64,000 nt of DNA from Sporosarcina sp. FSL W8-0480 (GTDB taxonomy: Bacteria; Bacillota; Bacilli; Bacillales_A; Planococcaceae). Positions 28,467 to 37,022 of this stretch are shown one piece after another (the first letter of the stretch is position 1; every line of letters starts with the position of its first letter). The notes below the pieces were generated by a model. That model was not told the DNA's origin. It did not search any database and was given only the letters and a program-made list of their open reading frames with translations. The stretch is from contig NZ_CP150166.1 in NCBI RefSeq assembly GCF_037963765.1, positions 336,001 through 400,000 of the forward strand. Reading direction: 5' to 3'. The translations under genes were made by a program, and so were the position numbers.

Positions 28467-28877
28467 TTATTGATCTCCAAACTGCAAAAACACCTTTGTG
28501 AAGTGTTTAAAATCATCTATATGTTTATTTAAAATCGATTCTAAAATATCAATTTCCAAAGCCTGATAATCATGAACAGCAATGTTACGGAAGCCAACCA
28601 TATTCATTAATGTTGTCGCAAGACTTGCCTCAATCAAACCCGCTTCATGTAGGAGTCTGAATGCATCGCGGCTCGTTTTGGGAACACCAAGTTTACGCAC
28701 ACTCACTGCATGCATAGCCAAGTCGATACTTGCCTCACAAGCACGTTGGATATTTAAAACGATACTATCTTGTTTCGTGAAGTCAGATAAGTTTTCGGGA
28801 TTGCCTTCATACACGTCGTGAATGCGTTTTAAACAGTGCTCAATCGTTGTCGTCTTATTTAAAATGACATCATTCAT
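28467..28877 (-). CDS. hepT: HepT-like HEPN-domain RNase toxin
   Basis: A 136-aa all-helical HEPN protein (DUF86/HepT). The catalytic and AMPylation-target motif RX4HXY is present as RNIAVHDY (about residues 99-106). In the Shewanella HepT/MntA system this motif cleaves RNA and its tyrosine is polyadenylylated by MntA. The N-terminus MNDVILNKTTTIEHCLKRI fits that family, so I use the ATG 8 bp inside the end of the MntA gene; the open frame continues 19 codons upstream. Together they form a HEPN/MNT toxin-antitoxin module. Confidence 0.88.
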   Translation of the reverse strand: MNDVILNKTTTIEHCLKRIHDVYEGNPENLSDFTKQDSIVLNIQRACEASIDLAMHAVSVRKLGVPKTSRDAFRLLHEAGLIEASLATTLMNMVGFRNIAVHDYQALEIDILESILNKHIDDFKHFTKVFLQFGDQ

Positions 28878-29280
28878 CCCCAAATACACTTCCCCTTTCC
28901 TTAATACCATTAATAATTCCCGCACGTTGTTCATTTAAAGTTACGTACATGCTATAGGCTCGCATTCTTTGACGGATAAATTCGTTTTCATCCTGTATAT
29001 AGATTGGAACGCCGTATGCAAAAATTTGCATCGTGAAAACCGTATCAATATCTTTAATATCAACTAAGTCAACCTCACGCCCGCCTATTAAGGCAAGCTC
29101 ATTGGATAATAGAAACCGATCATAAGATGATAGTTGCTTGTTGCTGAAATAGGCAAGGTCAATATCACTATCCTCCCGTACAGCATCTTTTGCAAAAGAA
29201 CCGAAAAGGATAATGAAAGCAGGGTTGACCTCTTGCTTTAACTTTTCAATAAGTTGTTCTTTAATTTCTTTTGTTAGCAC
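28870..29280 (-). CDS. mntA: MntA-like minimal nucleotidyltransferase antitoxin
   Basis: A 136-aa nucleotidyltransferase with the GSx10DxD motif as GSFAKDAVREDSDIDL (about residues 28-43). The known family member silences HepT by adding AMP residues to the HEPN tyrosine. A GTG start preceded by AAGGCGG at about 8 bp is chosen; a GTG three codons earlier is inside that site. It overlaps hepT by 8 bp. The catalytic residues look intact, so the module may be functional. Confidence 0.87.
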   Translation of the reverse strand: MLTKEIKEQLIEKLKQEVNPAFIILFGSFAKDAVREDSDIDLAYFSNKQLSSYDRFLLSNELALIGGREVDLVDIKDIDTVFTMQIFAYGVPIYIQDENEFIRQRMRAYSMYVTLNEQRAGIINGIKERGSVFGDE

Positions 29281-29344
29281 ACATATCACCGCCTTACCAA
29301 TAGTATAAGTGTTTATGGAGAAAACAGCACTGCTTACGTTATAA

Positions 29345-30519
29345 TTACTTCCAAGGATTCGGAATACCTTTCATTTCTGGGTTATCCCATAATTCCGGGC
29401 CAGGATAACCTATATATAAATAAAGATCATTATTAGGAGTTTGTGTTGTAGCTTTCATTACTTGATACGTCTCCTCTGAGTAGATAATACGATCGTTATC
29501 ATCTTCACTACGCCCTGAATATATAAATTTAAATCCCTCATAATGATTAAATAATTCGTCAAAGTACTCTTTATCTACTTTTATTAATACAATTGAATCT
29601 AATTTATCATTATAAAAATGGAAACTTGCTTGCCTATCATAATTTAGGAGGAAATCAGATCCACTTCCATCAGACTGGCCAATTATATAATTATCACCTA
29701 ATCGTTCAATTACTTTTGATGGTGAGTCGCCTAATGTTACACCATGAAAATATAGGTAACCTTCCTCTTCAGTAAATGTAGGCTTGGCGAAATCTATATC
29801 CATATTGGTTGGAGAAATGTGTTGAGTTTTAATATTCTGTTGCGCCTTATATAGATTTTCTGCTACTTTTTTTTCCCAGTGGGGTTCTGCATAGGATAGT
29901 GTAAGAGAATGATTTTCGTTAATTGGCTGTATTGATGCCTTTATGATTTGATTGGTCTCATTAGAGTAGAAAAAACGATCATCATAAATGTGGAAATCTA
30001 TAAACTTAAACCCGTCATAGTCATTAAATAATTTATCGAAATAATCTTCATCTACATTCATAAATATGATTGAATCTAATTTATCTTCAATAAGATAGAA
30101 TTTCACCTGACCCTCATAATTCATTACAACGTCTGCCTCACTGCGGCCTCTTCACTGTCATCCTCTTGCACGATTGTAAAATTCTCACCAAAGACTTCGA
30201 TTACTTTTGCCTGGGAGTCGCCTAACGTTATTCCTTCGAGATAAAATACCCCTTGTTCTTCGGAGAATATCGGTTTTGATAAATCTATGTCTACTTCCAC
30301 TGGAGACGGTTGGTCGGCTACAGACGGTTCATTTTCAGTCAATACTTCGTTTAAGACAAAAAGCATTGCGCTCATTGTTACTACAGTGGCAATTACGACA
30401 TATCTCCAATTACGTCTTGGTTTTTGTGGTCTGTTTTGAATATCATTTAAAACGTTTCGCATAACCCTCTCTTTACTTTCGGTTACATCCTTCACTTCAG
30501 TTGGAATGAATTTATCCAT
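29345..30519 (-). pseudogene. Frameshifted membrane protein with two tandem repeat domains, partner of the ECF sigma gene
   Basis: Two frames (start to 30124, then 30124 to 29345) together make one protein. A 45-residue N-terminal cytoplasmic part is followed by a membrane segment (YVVIATVVTMSAMLFVL) and two copies of a ~130-residue extracellular domain opening ITLGDSQAKVIEVFGENFTI and VTLGDSPSKVIERLGDNYII. The first copy is cut after EEAAVRQTL. The adjacent frame reads SEADVVMNYEGQ and continues the domain, as LLNYDRQ does in copy 2. Its start overlaps the sigma gene end by 8 bp. It is possibly an anti-sigma factor or sigma-linked sensor; that is inference. Confidence 0.7.
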
Positions 30520-31029
30520 TTAACAGCACCTCCCATTCAATTCCTTTCAGCTGATTTCTTAATAGCTCCCTACCTCGTCGCAATCGCGTCTTGACTGTAC
30601 TTTCAGGAATGGATAAAAGATTTGCAATCGCAACGATAGTCATTTCATGAAAATAAAAGTATATGAGAACCTCTCGTTGTTTCAATGGCAATTGAAGGAT
30701 TGCTTCCCCGATTATTGTCTCTTCATCTTTTCTTACCAAATCATCTGAACTTCTTGTGGTTTCTGATGGAAAAATTTGTCTACCAATTGCATTTTTCTAT
30801 AAGCCCAGCTTTTCAAATGGTCTTTACTTTTATTAATCGTCATTTTTGTTAAAAAAGCCTTTACTTCTCCTCGTTCTTCGTAATTATGCTGGTTGTTGTA
30901 AATCTTTATGAATACTTCCTGAACAATGTCTTCTGCTGCTTGGAGATCTTTCACGTAATAATAAGCAAGTCGGATTAAGAACTCTGTATGGTGAACCATT
31001 AAATCTTGTAATCCATTAGTAGTTATCAC
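30512..31029 (-). pseudogene. ECF RNA polymerase sigma factor with a frameshift
   Basis: Region 2 is in the first frame (IRLAYYYVKDLQAAEDIVQEVFIKIYNN ... AFLTKMTINKSKDHLKSWAYRK). Region 4 is in a second frame (AILQLPLKQREVLIYFYFHEMTIVAIANLLSIPESTVKTRLRRGRELL). The join at about 30733-30745 reads QEVQMIW-stop in one frame and DDLVRKDEET in the next, so a single missing base restores an ordinary ~170-aa group IV sigma factor. GTG start with AAAGGAG. It is inactive unless the break is a sequencing error or is bypassed. Confidence 0.8.
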
Positions 31030-31053
31030 AGCTTCAACTCCTTTCTCTTATAG

Positions 31054-31082
31054 TAAACGATTCTCAAATGACAGAGGTTTGA
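31054..31082 (-). promoter_or_regulatory. Possible ECF-type autoregulatory promoter
   Basis: TCAAAC and CGTTTA with a 17-bp spacer on the minus strand, upstream of the broken sigma gene. It resembles the AAC/CGT bipartite promoters of Bacillus ECF factors. Confidence 0.4.
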
Positions 31083-31119
31083 TTTTTTAGAATTATTTTA
31101 AAACCCTATCTTAAAATGC

Positions 31120-31171
31120 AAAAAACAGCCCACACGCACCATTTCTTCCCGGTACGTGCAGGCTGTTTTTT
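31120..31171. terminator. Copy 2 of the repeated terminator hairpin
   Basis: CAGCCCACACGCACC, a short C-rich loop and GGTACGTGCAGGCTG with A6 and T6 on either side, so usable in both directions. It differs from the copy at 31814-31866 by about one base, although the flanking DNA is unrelated. Confidence 0.8.
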
Positions 31172-31180
31172 CGATTTAAA

Positions 31181-31369
31181 TCAAAAGTTGCATCCAAAAT
31201 AGCTAACTCTTCAAAGTATGGTTCTATACAGAATTTAATGATTACTGATGACCCTGTTAGTGCATTTGGAATTAGTTTAGGACTTAAGAAATACTATACA
31301 TCAAAGAATATCTACACTAACCCATTAGATTATCATAAGCTTGCTCGTTTTGAAGAGATAAGTTTATAA
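31181..31369 (+). pseudogene. 3' remnant of an unknown gene
   Basis: An open frame of 62 codons ends in a stop but has no plausible start or ribosome-binding site. It begins a few bases after the terminator hairpin. The peptide includes NLMITDDPVSAFGISLG and ends NPLDYHKLARFEEISL. I do not recognise the family. It looks like the C-terminus of a longer protein cut off at the hairpin. The lipoprotein gene follows after 4 bp, so the two may once have been cotranscribed. Confidence 0.45.
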
Positions 31370-31373
31370 TAAA

Positions 31374-31805
31374 TTGAAAAGGAGACTGATTATAGTTATT
31401 AAAAACTTGCTTTCAATCCTATTAATCGGCTTACTTTTAGGGGCTTGCTCTACTATAGATGATGTTAGAGATCCAATTTCAGTGAATGAAATTAATTGGG
31501 AGTATCTATCTGAAGGTGCAAACTACTGGAGAATTGAAAACATAAAGGTACACGATAACGCCAATGAGTTTGATATTTATACAAAGTCGAAAGAGTTCTG
31601 TTACCTGATGTTAAAAAACCCTGATAAAATCTATTCAGAGGAAACAAAGTCATCTGTAAAAATCTATTTTAGATTTGAAGAGGTATCCAGGTTTAGTCAG
31701 GTTTATAAACCAGTTGAATATAACGGGAAAGAGAGTACCTTCTATGTCGATCGATCCCTACTACCCGAATTAGAAGATATTCAAAATCAATACCGTGAAA
31801 ATTAA
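31374..31805 (+). CDS. Small lipoprotein of unknown function, start codon probably damaged
   Basis: A type II signal peptide, VIKNLLSILLIGLLLGAC, has lipobox LGAC, followed by about 115 residues rich in charged and aromatic residues (EGANYWRIENIKVHDNANEFDIYTKS). It has no family I recognise. The listed TTG start lies before a good AAGGAG (31379-31384). The proper start position 7 bp after it holds ATA (31392-31394), where ATG would give MVIKNLLS. Translation may be weak or lost. It could be an immunity or accessory protein for the truncated gene upstream; that is speculation. Confidence 0.55.
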   Translation: MKRRLIIVIKNLLSILLIGLLLGACSTIDDVRDPISVNEINWEYLSEGANYWRIENIKVHDNANEFDIYTKSKEFCYLMLKNPDKIYSEETKSSVKIYFRFEEVSRFSQVYKPVEYNGKESTFYVDRSLLPELEDIQNQYREN

Positions 31806-31813
31806 TTTAAGAT

Positions 31814-31866
31814 AAAAAAACAGCCCACACGCACCATTTCTTCCCAGTACGTGCAGGCTGTTTTTT
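31814..31866. terminator. Terminator of spoVT, copy 3 of the repeated hairpin
   Basis: Same hairpin as at 31120-31171, flanked by A7 and T6. It ends spoVT on the minus strand and can also end the lipoprotein gene on the plus strand. Confidence 0.85.
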
Positions 31867-32401
31867 ATTGTTCCATTTGTTTCGCCAAAAAGTGCGCGGC
31901 GGTTTCTGCTGCTTTTTGTTCGGCTTCGCCAAGGAAATGGACTTTCGATAGCAAATAGACCGCACCAATTGTATCACCGCCCGCAACAATCGGGGCAATG
32001 CAGTAGGATTTCACTTGCTCGGTTTGGCCAGGTACCCATTCCACCGTTTTTTCGAGTTTTTCGATAACGAGGGTGCGGCCGGCTAATACATCTTCCGCGT
32101 CCGGTGATAATGCGCGGTTCAAATAATCTTTTTTCGACAATCCGGATACGGCAATCATTTCATCTCTGTCACTGATCATGGCAGGTGTTCCGAGTGTTTC
32201 GTATAGCGTTTCTGCGTACTCTTTCGCGAATTGACCGAGCTCGGAAATTGGGGAGTACTTCTTTAAAATCACTTCTCCATCCCGATCGGTAAAGATTTCA
32301 AGCGGATCTCCTTCACGGATGCGGAGGGTCCTTCTGATTTCTTTTGGAATGACCACCCTGCCTAAATCATCAATTCTGCGCACGATTCCTGTTGCTTTCA
32401 T
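31865..32401 (-). CDS. spoVT: Stage V sporulation protein T, forespore transcription regulator
   Basis: AbrB-type swapped-hairpin DNA-binding domain at residues 1-50 (MKATGIVRRIDDLGRVVIPKEIRRTLRIREGDPLEIF) and a C-terminal GAF domain (about 55-178). In B. subtilis it tunes sigma-G genes in the forespore. The ATG follows GAGG at 8 bp and gives 178 aa; the frame is open for seven more codons. A sigma-G promoter precedes it. The stop codon lies at the edge of the repeated terminator. Confidence 0.95.
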   Translation of the reverse strand: MKATGIVRRIDDLGRVVIPKEIRRTLRIREGDPLEIFTDRDGEVILKKYSPISELGQFAKEYAETLYETLGTPAMISDRDEMIAVSGLSKKDYLNRALSPDAEDVLAGRTLVIEKLEKTVEWVPGQTEQVKSYCIAPIVAGGDTIGAVYLLSKVHFLGEAEQKAAETAAHFLAKQMEQ

Positions 32402-32449
32402 GCATGATGCCTCACTTTCCAAAAATTAAAACCGTCTTCCGTTCGGATA

Positions 32450-32480
32450 TAGTATGCATCATGTTTGGTCATTTTATGCA
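32450..32480 (-). promoter_or_regulatory. Sigma-G promoter of spoVT
   Basis: TGCATA (-35) and CATACTA (-10) with an 18-bp spacer, a close match to the sigma-G pattern, about 50 bp before the spoVT start and just after the mfd stop. Confidence 0.75.
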
Positions 32481-32489
32481 AAAGTTCCT

Positions 32490-35400
32490 TTACTCGGAAT
32501 CAGCAGAGATTGTTTCCTTTAAGGATGACGCCAAGATACGCATCATCTCTTCCAACACGTCGAATTCAGTCATTTTCCCGGTATACCGTTCATCTACCGT
32601 AACAATTAGGCGCCCTTCTTCCATCGTAAAGCCGACAGCTCGACCGAATTCCATTGAATCCGTTACCATTTTTGCACCATCAGTCTTGGCTGTTCCTTCC
32701 TCGGTTAAACGTATCTCAATGAAGGAGCGTTGCTTTTTAATTGATTCGACTCCCGCCATTCTTCCCCATGCTTTTATCCTTCCAACACGTAGCAATAAAT
32801 CAGCTTCAAGCGGCAAGTCGCCGAAGCGATCTGTCATTTCATCGACAAGCTCGGAATAATCCGCCTCGCTTTCGATTGCCTTGACCCGCTTATACATCTG
32901 GATTTTCTGGAATCCGTCACGGATATACGTATCCGGTAAATACGCATTGATCGGCAATGAAATCTCGACATCCTGGATTTCAGATTTAACGATGCCCGTC
33001 TGCTTCTCCTCAATCGCATCTTGAAGCATTTGCGAATAAAGATCAAATCCGACAGAATCGATGAAGCCATGTTGCTGGGAGCCAAGAAGATTTCCTGCTC
33101 CACGTATCGATAAGTCACGCATCGCAATCTTGAATCCTGATCCAAGTTCGGTGAATTCCTTTATTGCTTGCAGGCGGCTTTCCGCTACTTCAGTAAGAAC
33201 TTTATCACGCTGGTAAAGGAAATAAGCATACGCCACCCTATTCGAACGTCCGACACGACCTCTTAGCTGGTAAAGCTGGGACAATCCCATCCGGTCTGCA
33301 TCGTGAATGATGAGTGTGTTGACATTCGGAATGTCGATGCCTGTCTCGATGATCGTCGTTGTGACAAGCACATCATATTCACCTTCAAGGAAGCTTAAGA
33401 TAACGGATTCAAGCGCAGATTCACCCATTTGCCCGTGGGCGAAAGCGACCCGCGCCTCCGGGACTAACTGTTTGATTTCATCTACCTTGCGAGTAATATC
33501 CTCGACTCGGTTGTATAAATAGAATACTTGACCGCCTCGCCCCATCTCTCGCTCAATCGCTTCGCGCACAAGCGCAAAGTTATGCTCCATGACATACGTC
33601 TGTACCGGGAAGCGGTTCGCTGGTGGTGTTTCAATGACAGATAAATCACGGACACCCAACATCGACATATGCAATGTTCTTGGGATTGGCGTTGCAGTCA
33701 ATGTAAGTACGTCCACATTTGTTTTCAGCTGCTTCAGTTTCTCTTTATGCGTCACACCGAACCGCTGCTCTTCGTCAACAATCAGTAGACCTAAATCCTT
33801 GTAGACCACATCTTTCGAAAGGAGGCGGTGGGTTCCTACAACAACGTCAATCGTACCCGCTTTCAAACCTTTCAACGTTTCCGTCTGTTCTTTTTTCGTT
33901 CTAAATCGATTCAAAAGTGCTACTTCTACAGGGAAGCCTGAGAAACGCTCTTTCATCGTCTCAAAATGCTGTTGTGCGAGGATGGTAGTCGGTACAAGAA
34001 AAGCGACTTGTTTGCCATCTCCTATTGCTTTGAAAGCTGCCCGTATTGCTACTTCCGTCTTTCCGTACCCGACGTCTCCGCAAAGCAGGCGGTCCATCGG
34101 TCGTTCTCTTTCCATATCCCGCTTTATTTCTTCAATGGAGCGAAGCTGATCCTCCGTCTCGTCATATGGGAAGGAGTTTTCAAAGGATCGTTGTAAATCA
34201 TCGTCCTCCGAAAACGCAAACCCTTTTTCCGCCTCTCGCTTCGCATAGAGCTTTATCAAATCATCCGCGATATCTTTCACTGCGGAAGATACTTTACTCT
34301 TCGTCTTCTTCCATTCCGCTCCACCAAGCTTATGAAGTTTTGGTTCCTTTTCCCCTGAGGCGACGTATTTCTGGATCAAATCGATTTGATCTGCAGGAAC
34401 GAACAGTTTATCCTCTGCGCGATAACGTATATCTAAATAATCCTTATGGACACCGCCCACTTCAAGTGTTACGACCCCATAATATTTCCCGATTCCGTGA
34501 TGGACGTGGACAATGTAATCTCCAGGTTTGATCTCCGAATAGCTTTTAATGCGCTCCGCATTCGTCATCTTCTGTGGACGGGCTTTCCGTTTCGGTTTGC
34601 CTTTGAACAACTCAGCATCCGTAATGACCGTGAGGCGTTGGAATGGCATTTCAAATCCGGCAGATAGATCACCGTCAATAATCGAAACAGTGCCGTTTTC
34701 CGATTGTCTGCCGTTCACATTTGCCGGCATCTCGTAATCTCGTAGGATCGTCTGGACTTTTTTCATCCGTTCTTCGCCGTCCGCAACGACGAATACATTG
34801 AATTTCCCTTGTTGCCAACGGTCCATTTCATTTTTCAATAAATTCATTTGACCGTGGAACTCCTGCATTGGTTTACAAGAGAAAGAAACCGTTTTTTTCA
34901 AGACAATGCCTGGAACTGTTCGGACAAAGAGAGATAGATATGACTTTTTCTGGTCGAGTATTTTGTGCATCTCGTCGAATGTGAAGGAAATTCTTGCATC
35001 ATGAACAATTTTTCCTTCTTCAAGCAAAGATAAATACCATTCTTTCTCTTCGTTTTCAAGCGCCGTTGATACTTCAAGAATACGTCCTATTTCATCGAAG
35101 AAAACAAGACCGTCTTCAGGGAAATAATCGCCTAAGAAGGCGGTCGCTTGTTCTGATAGTGATACGTATTTCATCATTCCTTCAGGAACAATGCCATCCT
35201 TCAATAGGTCGATATCGCGTGTAATATTCAATGTGAGGGATTCCTTCACCTCATCACTTTTCACCCGCTTCAAACTTGAACGTAAAGCGCCTTCAAGGTT
35301 TTCCGCTATTTGCGATAACTCACCTGAATCCCAAACGAACTCGGAGGCAGGCAATATAGATACAGTGTCCAATTTGTCAGTCGAGCGTTGATCATCCGCT

Positions 35401-36023
35401 GAAAACAACCGAATCGAGTCGACGTCTGTATCGAAAAGTTCAATCCGAACCGGGTTTTCCATATTCAACGGATAGACGTCCAAGATTCCTCCGCGAAGTG
35501 CGAAGTCTCCTGGTGCCGTCACCATATCCTGTCTGTTGTAACCCATCTCGACAAGCTTTTGTATCCATTTGTCCACATCGATTGTGTCGTCTACCTTGGT
35601 AGTCAATGAATTCTCAAGCCAACGATCCTTATGTGGAAGCAATTTTTTCATACCTGCCACAGGTGTAATATAGATTCCCTTTCCAATCCGCGCCATATGA
35701 TCGAGAGTATCTATCCTGCTTGCTCGAAGGTCAAAACTGGATACGGAAAAATCGGCAGCGACCAGTTCCTCTGCCGGGTATAAGTGGACAAGTGAATCTC
35801 CAAGAGTCTTCGCAAGGTCCTCATATGTACGCTGTGCTTGCAGCATGTTGGGAGTAATAATAAGGATCGGGCGAGCGGCTGAATGATGTACAGCCTTAAA
35901 GAAGACGGATTTTGCACCGCCCGATAAACCCGCCAACAGTTGGCGGTCCTGACCTGTTTTCAATTCGTCAATTACCTTATTAATCTCTTTATCTTGTAGA
36001 AATAAATCTATGAGCGCATCCAA
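32490..36023 (-). CDS. mfd: Transcription-repair coupling factor
   Basis: DNA translocase that removes RNA polymerase stalled at lesions and recruits UvrA. The 1177 aa contain an N-terminal UvrB-like region and the RNA-polymerase-interacting domain (GDYIVHVHHGIGKYYGV). Helicase motifs follow: Walker A GDVGYGKTEVA, the Walker B box DEEQRFGV, LTLTATPIPRT, QLRGRVGRSN and the TRG motif region. The C-terminal D7 domain ends the protein. It is complete and of family length, in its conserved place between fin and spoVT. Confidence 0.97.
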   Translation of the reverse strand: MDALIDLFLQDKEINKVIDELKTGQDRQLLAGLSGGAKSVFFKAVHHSAARPILIITPNMLQAQRTYEDLAKTLGDSLVHLYPAEELVAADFSVSSFDLRASRIDTLDHMARIGKGIYITPVAGMKKLLPHKDRWLENSLTTKVDDTIDVDKWIQKLVEMGYNRQDMVTAPGDFALRGGILDVYPLNMENPVRIELFDTDVDSIRLFSADDQRSTDKLDTVSILPASEFVWDSGELSQIAENLEGALRSSLKRVKSDEVKESLTLNITRDIDLLKDGIVPEGMMKYVSLSEQATAFLGDYFPEDGLVFFDEIGRILEVSTALENEEKEWYLSLLEEGKIVHDARISFTFDEMHKILDQKKSYLSLFVRTVPGIVLKKTVSFSCKPMQEFHGQMNLLKNEMDRWQQGKFNVFVVADGEERMKKVQTILRDYEMPANVNGRQSENGTVSIIDGDLSAGFEMPFQRLTVITDAELFKGKPKRKARPQKMTNAERIKSYSEIKPGDYIVHVHHGIGKYYGVVTLEVGGVHKDYLDIRYRAEDKLFVPADQIDLIQKYVASGEKEPKLHKLGGAEWKKTKSKVSSAVKDIADDLIKLYAKREAEKGFAFSEDDDLQRSFENSFPYDETEDQLRSIEEIKRDMERERPMDRLLCGDVGYGKTEVAIRAAFKAIGDGKQVAFLVPTTILAQQHFETMKERFSGFPVEVALLNRFRTKKEQTETLKGLKAGTIDVVVGTHRLLSKDVVYKDLGLLIVDEEQRFGVTHKEKLKQLKTNVDVLTLTATPIPRTLHMSMLGVRDLSVIETPPANRFPVQTYVMEHNFALVREAIEREMGRGGQVFYLYNRVEDITRKVDEIKQLVPEARVAFAHGQMGESALESVILSFLEGEYDVLVTTTIIETGIDIPNVNTLIIHDADRMGLSQLYQLRGRVGRSNRVAYAYFLYQRDKVLTEVAESRLQAIKEFTELGSGFKIAMRDLSIRGAGNLLGSQQHGFIDSVGFDLYSQMLQDAIEEKQTGIVKSEIQDVEISLPINAYLPDTYIRDGFQKIQMYKRVKAIESEADYSELVDEMTDRFGDLPLEADLLLRVGRIKAWGRMAGVESIKKQRSFIEIRLTEEGTAKTDGAKMVTDSMEFGRAVGFTMEEGRLIVTVDERYTGKMTEFDVLEEMMRILASSLKETISADSE

Positions 36024-36062
36024 TGATTATTTTCCTCGCTTTGCAGTATATAGATTGAAGTG

Positions 36063-36094
36063 AAAAAAGCTTTGGGCGCACGTGACGCCAAAGC
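36063..36094 (-). terminator. Intrinsic terminator between fin and mfd
   Basis: GCTTTGGCG and CGCCCAAAGC arms (one bulge), then TTTTTTC on the minus strand, directly after fin. Confidence 0.8.
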
Positions 36095-36102
36095 GGAATG
36101 TT

Positions 36103-36327
36103 TTATTGTAGCCATTTCTTTAGTGCATAGTAATCCGGGAATGTTTTTAACGACTTCTCACATTCCTCGCATATGCATCGTACTGTCATTGACCCGTCTT
36201 TGTCGTACTCCAAGAAATGTTCGCTGTCCTCTCTGTTTTTCAACTGTTGGACAACTTCCTCAGCGGAAGCGAACGGGATACTTCCGACCTCCGTATTGCA
36301 ATGTCTACATGAATATCGAATGTCCAT
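36103..36327 (-). CDS. fin: Anti-sigma-F factor Fin
   Basis: Small zinc-ribbon-like protein (74 aa) that helps shut off sigma-F and hand over to sigma-G in the forespore. Two CxxC pairs (CRHC near residues 7-10 and CEEC near 53-56) would bind zinc, and CIC precedes the second pair. The ATG two codons into the open frame has AAGGGG at 9 bp and is preferred over the ATG only 3 bp from it. Its position between pth and mfd matches yabK of B. subtilis. Confidence 0.92.
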   Translation of the reverse strand: MDIRYSCRHCNTEVGSIPFASAEEVVQQLKNREDSEHFLEYDKDGSMTVRCICEECEKSLKTFPDYYALKKWLQ

Positions 36328-36380
36328 TTCCATCGGCCCCTTTTTATCAAAGTATAGGCAGATGAAGGGAAGATTATTCC

Positions 36381-36944
36381 TTAAGCACCGTTATAGTTAT
36401 TCATGACTTCAAGAAAAGTACTGTCAAGCCATGCAATACAAGCTGATGCGCTTCTTTCAACACTTTCATCTATCAATGGCTGTTCTTCTTTGCCAAATGT
36501 AGATAGGACGTAATCCGAAACTTTCATGCCGCCTTCCGGACGACCGATTCCTATACGGATACGATTGAATGTGTCAGTTCCAAGATGGGCGATGAGAGAT
36601 TTCATGCCATTATGTCCGCCGGCGCTTCCTTTTTGACGTAATCTCAGTTTTCCAGGGGCAAGGTCGAGATCATCGTAAAGGACGACAATGTCCTCTAACT
36701 CTGCGTCGAAGTAGTCCATAAGTGGACCTACGCATTCACCGGATAGGTTCATGTATGTGAGTGGTTTGACAAGCATTATTTTGCCTTTTGGGCTATGGAC
36801 AATTGTGTAGGCACCATTGAATTTCGTTTGCCAAGCAGGGGCATCCAATCGTTTTGCTAGTTCATCAATGGCCACAAATCCAACATTATGCCGCGTTTTT
36901 TCATATTGTTTCCCCGGATTTCCAAGGCCAATTATCATTTTCAT
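36381..36944 (-). CDS. pth: Peptidyl-tRNA hydrolase
   Basis: Releases tRNA from prematurely dropped peptidyl-tRNA; it is the essential spoVC gene of B. subtilis. [23 protein letters not shown] carries the conserved N and catalytic H (about residue 20). MNLSGECV and [26 protein letters not shown] follow. The ATG has GGAAG at 9 bp; another ATG three codons upstream abuts that site. Length is 187 aa, as expected. Confidence 0.96.
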   Translation of the reverse strand: MKMIIGLGNPGKQYEKTRHNVGFVAIDELAKRLDAPAWQTKFNGAYTIVHSPKGKIMLVKPLTYMNLSGECVGPLMDYFDAELEDIVVLYDDLDLAPGKLRLRQKGSAGGHNGMKSLIAHLGTDTFNRIRIGIGRPEGGMKVSDYVLSTFGKEEQPLIDESVERSASACIAWLDSTFLEVMNNYNGA

Positions 36945-37022
36945 ACGACGCATCTTCCTTTTAATAAAAGAATGTTAAAAAGGGCGCACGGAATAAATAC
37001 GTGCGCTCCCATAAATTTTGTA

